Positions 5,729-8,196 of a stretch of DNA of 8,196 nucleotides are shown here, piece by piece. The stretch is from the NCBI GenBank assembly GCA_937863215.1, contig CALMFQ010000632.1:1-8196 (forward strand), in the 5' to 3' direction. The position numbers were made by a program, and so were the translations under genes. The DNA is from an uncultured Pseudomonadota bacterium (GTDB taxonomy: Bacteria > Pseudomonadota > Gammaproteobacteria > Burkholderiales > SCOH01). The notes below the pieces were generated by a model that was not told the DNA's origin, did not search any database, and saw only the letters and a list, made by a program, of their open reading frames with translations. Position 1 is the stretch's first letter. The number at the start of each line of letters is the position of its first letter.

Positions 5729-5734
5729 TCCACA
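5726..5734 (+). promoter_or_regulatory. DnaA-box-like 9-mer across the dnaN stop codon
   Basis: TGATCCACA differs from TTATCCACA only at the second base. It overlaps the dnaN TGA and lies at the start of the dnaN-gyrB gap. The changed base is in the usually invariant TT, so affinity is doubtful, and a chance match is quite possible. Confidence 0.2.
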
Positions 5735-5748
5735 CATTTACCGTTGCT

Positions 5749-5799
5749 TGAATGGGCGAAACCGGCGGCACCACCGCCGTTTCGCCATTTGTCCATTCA
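5749..5799 (+). terminator. Terminator-like hairpin after dnaN
   Basis: GGCGAAAC (5755-5762) pairs with GTTTCGCC (5779-5786), and after a single bulged C the stem continues as GGCGG with CCGCC (5764-5768 and 5774-5778) around a CACCA loop. CATTTGT follows, a poor T-run. A further outer pair, TGAATGG (5749-5755) with CCATTCA (5793-5799), offers an alternative closing stem. It may end dnaN transcripts partially and protect their 3' end, leaving gyrB to its own signals or to read-through. Confidence 0.5.
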
Positions 5800-5850
5800 G
5801 GCGGCAGCAGGCCGCGGCCAAAGCAGCTGCGGTACTAAACAATTAGTTGT

Positions 5851-5856
5851 AAAGGA
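5851..5856 (+). promoter_or_regulatory. Ribosome binding site of gyrB
   Basis: AAAGGA lies 6 nt before the gyrB ATG, the best Shine-Dalgarno match among the rightward genes, and it decides the start at 5863. Just upstream a small dyad, ACTAA (5834-5838) and TTAGT (5843-5847), is too short to assign a role. I found no convincing sigma-70 promoter in the gap. Confidence 0.75.
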
Positions 5857-5862
5857 CATCAC

Positions 5863-8196
5863 ATGTCGGACATGCAAGAACCGGTAGCGAATCCCAACGC
5901 CAGTTACGATTCGAACAGCATCAAGATCCTGAAAGGCCTGGAAGCGGTACGCAAACGCCCCGGCATGTATATTGGCGACACTCAGGATGGCACCGGCTTG
6001 CACCACATGGTGTTCGAAGTGCTGGACAACGCCATCGACGAAGCGCTGGCCGGCCACTGTAACCACATCAAGGTCATCATCCACCCCGACAACTCGATTT
6101 CGGTGGAAGACAACGGCCGTGGCATTCCCACCGACATCAAGGAAGACGACGAATTCAAGCGCTCTGCCGCTGAAATCGTCATGACCGAGCTGCACGCCGG
6201 CGGCAAGTTCGACCAGAACTCCTACAAGGTATCCGGCGGCCTGCACGGCGTGGGTGTATCGGTGGTGAATGCGCTGTCCGACTGGCTGCGCCTCACCATC
6301 CGCCGCAACGGCAACGTGCACAGCATGGAATTCCGCCAGGGCGTAGCAGTCGAGCCGCTGAAAGTGGTCGGCAATACCGAACATCGCGGCACCGAAGTGC
6401 ACTTCCTCGCCTCGCCGGAAACCTTCGGCACCGTCGAATTCCACTACGACATCCTCGCCAAGCGCATCCGCGAGCTGAGCTTCCTCAACAACGGCGTGCG
6501 CATCGAGCTGATCGACCGCCGCAACGGCAAGGAAGAGCTGTTCGAGTTTGAAGGCGGCGTGCGCGCGTTTGTCGAATACATGAACCGCAACAAATCGGTG
6601 CTGCACCCGCATATCTTCTACGCGCTGGGCGAAAAAGACGGCATGTCGGTCGAATGCGCGATGCAGTGGAACGACTCGTATCAGGAAGGCGTGCAGTGCT
6701 TCACCAACAACATTCCGCAGCGTGACGGCGGCAGCCACCTCACCGCGCTGCGCAATGTGATGACGCGCACCATCAACCAGTACATCGAACAAAACGAAAT
6801 CGCCAAAAAGGCCAAGATCGAAACCAGCGGCGACGACATGCGCGAAGGTCTGACCTGCGTGCTGTCGGTAAAACTGCCGGACCCGAAATTCAGCTCGCAA
6901 ACCAAAGACAAACTGGTTTCCAGCGAAATCGGCCCGGTGGTGCAAGAAGTATTGAGCCAGGCACTGGCCGACTTCTTCCTCGAGAACCCGACCGACGCCA
7001 AAATCATCACCGGCAAAATCGTTGATGCCGCCCGCGCCCGCGAAGCCGCACGCAAAGCGCGCGAACTCACCCGCCGCAAAGGCGTGATGGACGGCCTTGG
7101 CCTGCCCGGCAAACTGGCCGACTGCCAGGAAAAAGACCCGGCCAAATCGGAAATCTACCTGGTAGAGGGTGACTCTGCAGGCGGCTCGGCCAAAGGCGGC
7201 CGTGATCGCAAGTTCCAGGCCATTCTGCCGCTGCGCGGTAAAGTGCTCAACGTCGAGAAAGCCCGCTTCGACAAAGTGATCTCCAGCGAGCAAATCGCCA
7301 CCCTGATCACCGCCCTCGGCACCAGCATCGGCAAAGACGAATACAACCCGGACAAACTGCGCTACCACCGCATCATCATCATGACCGATGCCGACGTCGA
7401 CGGCGCGCACATCCGCACCCTGCTGCTCACCTTCTTCTACCGCCAGATGCCGGAAATGGTCGAACGCGGCCACATCTACATCGCCCAGCCGCCGCTGTAC
7501 AAGGTCAAACACGGTAAGCAGGAACGCTACCTGAAAGACGACCACGAGCTGAAACAATACCTGCTGGCGCAGGCGCTCGACGGCGCCGGCCTGTATCGCG
7601 AAGAAGGCGCCGACCCGATCATGGGCACAGCGCTGGAAGAACTGGCGCGCCAATACCTGCTGGCCGAAGCCGTGATCGAACGCGAATCGCGCGTCATCGA
7701 CGCCAGCGTGCTGTACGCGCTGATCCGCGACCCGCGCCTGACGCTGGGCAACGAAAGCGAAGCCCAGCAAAGCGCCGGCATCCTCAGCGCCGCAATTGCC
7801 GACCCGTCGTACAACATCCGCGCCGTACACGACGACAAAAACGACGCCTGGCTGCTGAAAATCGAACGCACCCAGCACGGCAACAGCAACTTCTGGTACA
7901 TCGACCCCGACTTCCTGCAGGGCGGCGACTACGCCCAGCTGAAGAAAACCGGCGAAGCCCTGCAAGGCCTGCTCGGCGAAGGCTCATTCGTCCGCCGCGG
8001 CGACCACTCGCGCGCCGTCAGCGAATTCAAGCAGGCGCTCGACTGGCTGATGAGCGAAGTCCGCCGCGGCCTCGGCATCCAGCGCTACAAAGGTTTGGGC
8101 GAGATGAACCCGGAACAACTGTGGGAAACCACCATGGACCCAACCGTGCGCCGCCTGATGAAAGTACAGATCGAAGACGCCATGGCCGCCGACGAC
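5863..8196 (+). CDS. gyrB: DNA gyrase subunit B (3' end outside window)
   Basis: GyrB is the ATPase subunit of the A2B2 gyrase that introduces negative supercoils into DNA. The window holds 778 codons without a stop; by comparison with E. coli (804 residues), roughly 25-30 residues are missing. The GHKL ATPase domain shows E52 and N56 in FEVLDNAIDEA, D83 in DNGRGIP, and the ATP lid GGLHGVGVSVVN (125-136). The TOPRIM domain has E435 in VEGDSAGGSAKGG, PLRGKVLNVEKA (456-467), and D509 and D511 in MTDADVDGAHIRTLLLTFFY, the expected Mg-binding triad. The stretch RYKGLGEMNPEQLWETTMDP near the end is the C-terminal gyrase/topo IV B signature. The ATG at 5863 has an AAAGGA site; M4 is a less likely start. 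It lies 134 bp after dnaN. Codons are strongly C-ending in its second half, where C outnumbers G. Confidence 0.99.
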   Translation, partial: MSDMQEPVANPNASYDSNSIKILKGLEAVRKRPGMYIGDTQDGTGLHHMVFEVLDNAIDEALAGHCNHIKVIIHPDNSISVEDNGRGIPTDIKEDDEFKRSAAEIVMTELHAGGKFDQNSYKVSGGLHGVGVSVVNALSDWLRLTIRRNGNVHSMEFRQGVAVEPLKVVGNTEHRGTEVHFLASPETFGTVEFHYDILAKRIRELSFLNNGVRIELIDRRNGKEELFEFEGGVRAFVEYMNRNKSVLHPHIFYALGEKDGMSVECAMQWNDSYQEGVQCFTNNIPQRDGGSHLTALRNVMTRTINQYIEQNEIAKKAKIETSGDDMREGLTCVLSVKLPDPKFSSQTKDKLVSSEIGPVVQEVLSQALADFFLENPTDAKIITGKIVDAARAREAARKARELTRRKGVMDGLGLPGKLADCQEKDPAKSEIYLVEGDSAGGSAKGGRDRKFQAILPLRGKVLNVEKARFDKVISSEQIATLITALGTSIGKDEYNPDKLRYHRIIIMTDADVDGAHIRTLLLTFFYRQMPEMVERGHIYIAQPPLYKVKHGKQERYLKDDHELKQYLLAQALDGAGLYREEGADPIMGTALEELARQYLLAEAVIERESRVIDASVLYALIRDPRLTLGNESEAQQSAGILSAAIADPSYNIRAVHDDKNDAWLLKIERTQHGNSNFWYIDPDFLQGGDYAQLKKTGEALQGLLGEGSFVRRGDHSRAVSEFKQALDWLMSEVRRGLGIQRYKGLGEMNPEQLWETTMDPTVRRLMKVQIEDAMAADD

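Noticed and set aside
4751..5737. A 328-codon open frame antisense to dnaN
   Set aside because: No motif, a composition like other shadow frames, and it lies almost wholly within the conserved dnaN gene.
5810..5819. Palindrome GGCCGCGGCC upstream of gyrB
   Set aside because: It is a short GC-only palindrome of a kind expected by chance in this composition, with no partner copy or adjacent signal.
5797..7965. A 722-codon open frame antisense to gyrB
   Set aside because: It mirrors gyrB codons and reads as low-complexity Val/Ala/Phe/Gln/His-rich protein without a recognisable domain. GC-rich genes with C/G third positions often leave the opposite strand free of stops. gyrB on the plus strand has intact motifs throughout.
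1..8196. Neisseria-type DNA uptake sequences, CRISPR repeats, insertion sequences, tRNA or rRNA genes
   Set aside because: Reading both strands by eye I found no GCCGTCTGAA-type word, no regularly spaced direct repeats, no transposase and no tRNA cloverleaf. Only a similarity and repeat search could fully exclude degenerate copies.

Overview
The window is a housekeeping segment of a bacterial chromosome: the dnaA neighbourhood, where two gene sets diverge from a short control region at about 2897-3156. The proteins point to a betaproteobacterium, most likely of the order Neisseriales. L34, the RNase P protein, YidC, DnaA, the beta clamp and GyrB all read as betaproteobacterial forms, and YidC carries a lysine in its translocation groove as I recall for Neisseria. 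The base composition is moderately GC-rich with C/G-ending codons. I cannot name a genus. I saw no Neisseria-type DNA uptake repeats, mobile elements, CRISPR or tRNA/rRNA genes.

Left arm, minus strand, read away from the control region: rpmH (L34, 2762-2896), rnpA (RNase P protein, 2388-2744), yidD (2203-2412) and yidC (508-2190). They are packed with gaps of 17 and 12 bp and one 25-bp overlap, and are served by a strong promoter (TTGACA, 18 bp, TCTAAT). The operon ends in two successive hairpins at 451-502. Beyond them is the N-terminal receiver domain of a response regulator (1-278), cut by the window edge. In many relatives mnmE follows yidC, so this junction is a local departure from common gene order.

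Right arm, plus strand: dnaA (3157-4533), dnaN (4622-5728) and gyrB (5863-8196, cut by the window edge about 25-30 residues before its expected end). A candidate dnaN promoter overlaps the dnaA stop codon, a terminator-like hairpin follows dnaN, and gyrB has its own good ribosome binding site.

The control region holds one perfect DnaA box between the divergent promoters. It overlaps the likely -35 of dnaA, which fits autoregulation. The array of several boxes expected of a full replication origin is not visible, so origin activity here is possible but unproven. The arms supply translation and tRNA processing (L34, RNase P), membrane insertion (YidD, YidC), replication initiation (DnaA), the sliding clamp (DnaN) and supercoiling (GyrB).

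I found no undescribed system. The least ordinary signals are a perfect 13-bp terminator-like hairpin inside the start of rnpA, overlapping inverted repeats in the dnaA leader, the replaced gene after yidC, and a change of G/C strand bias inside gyrB.
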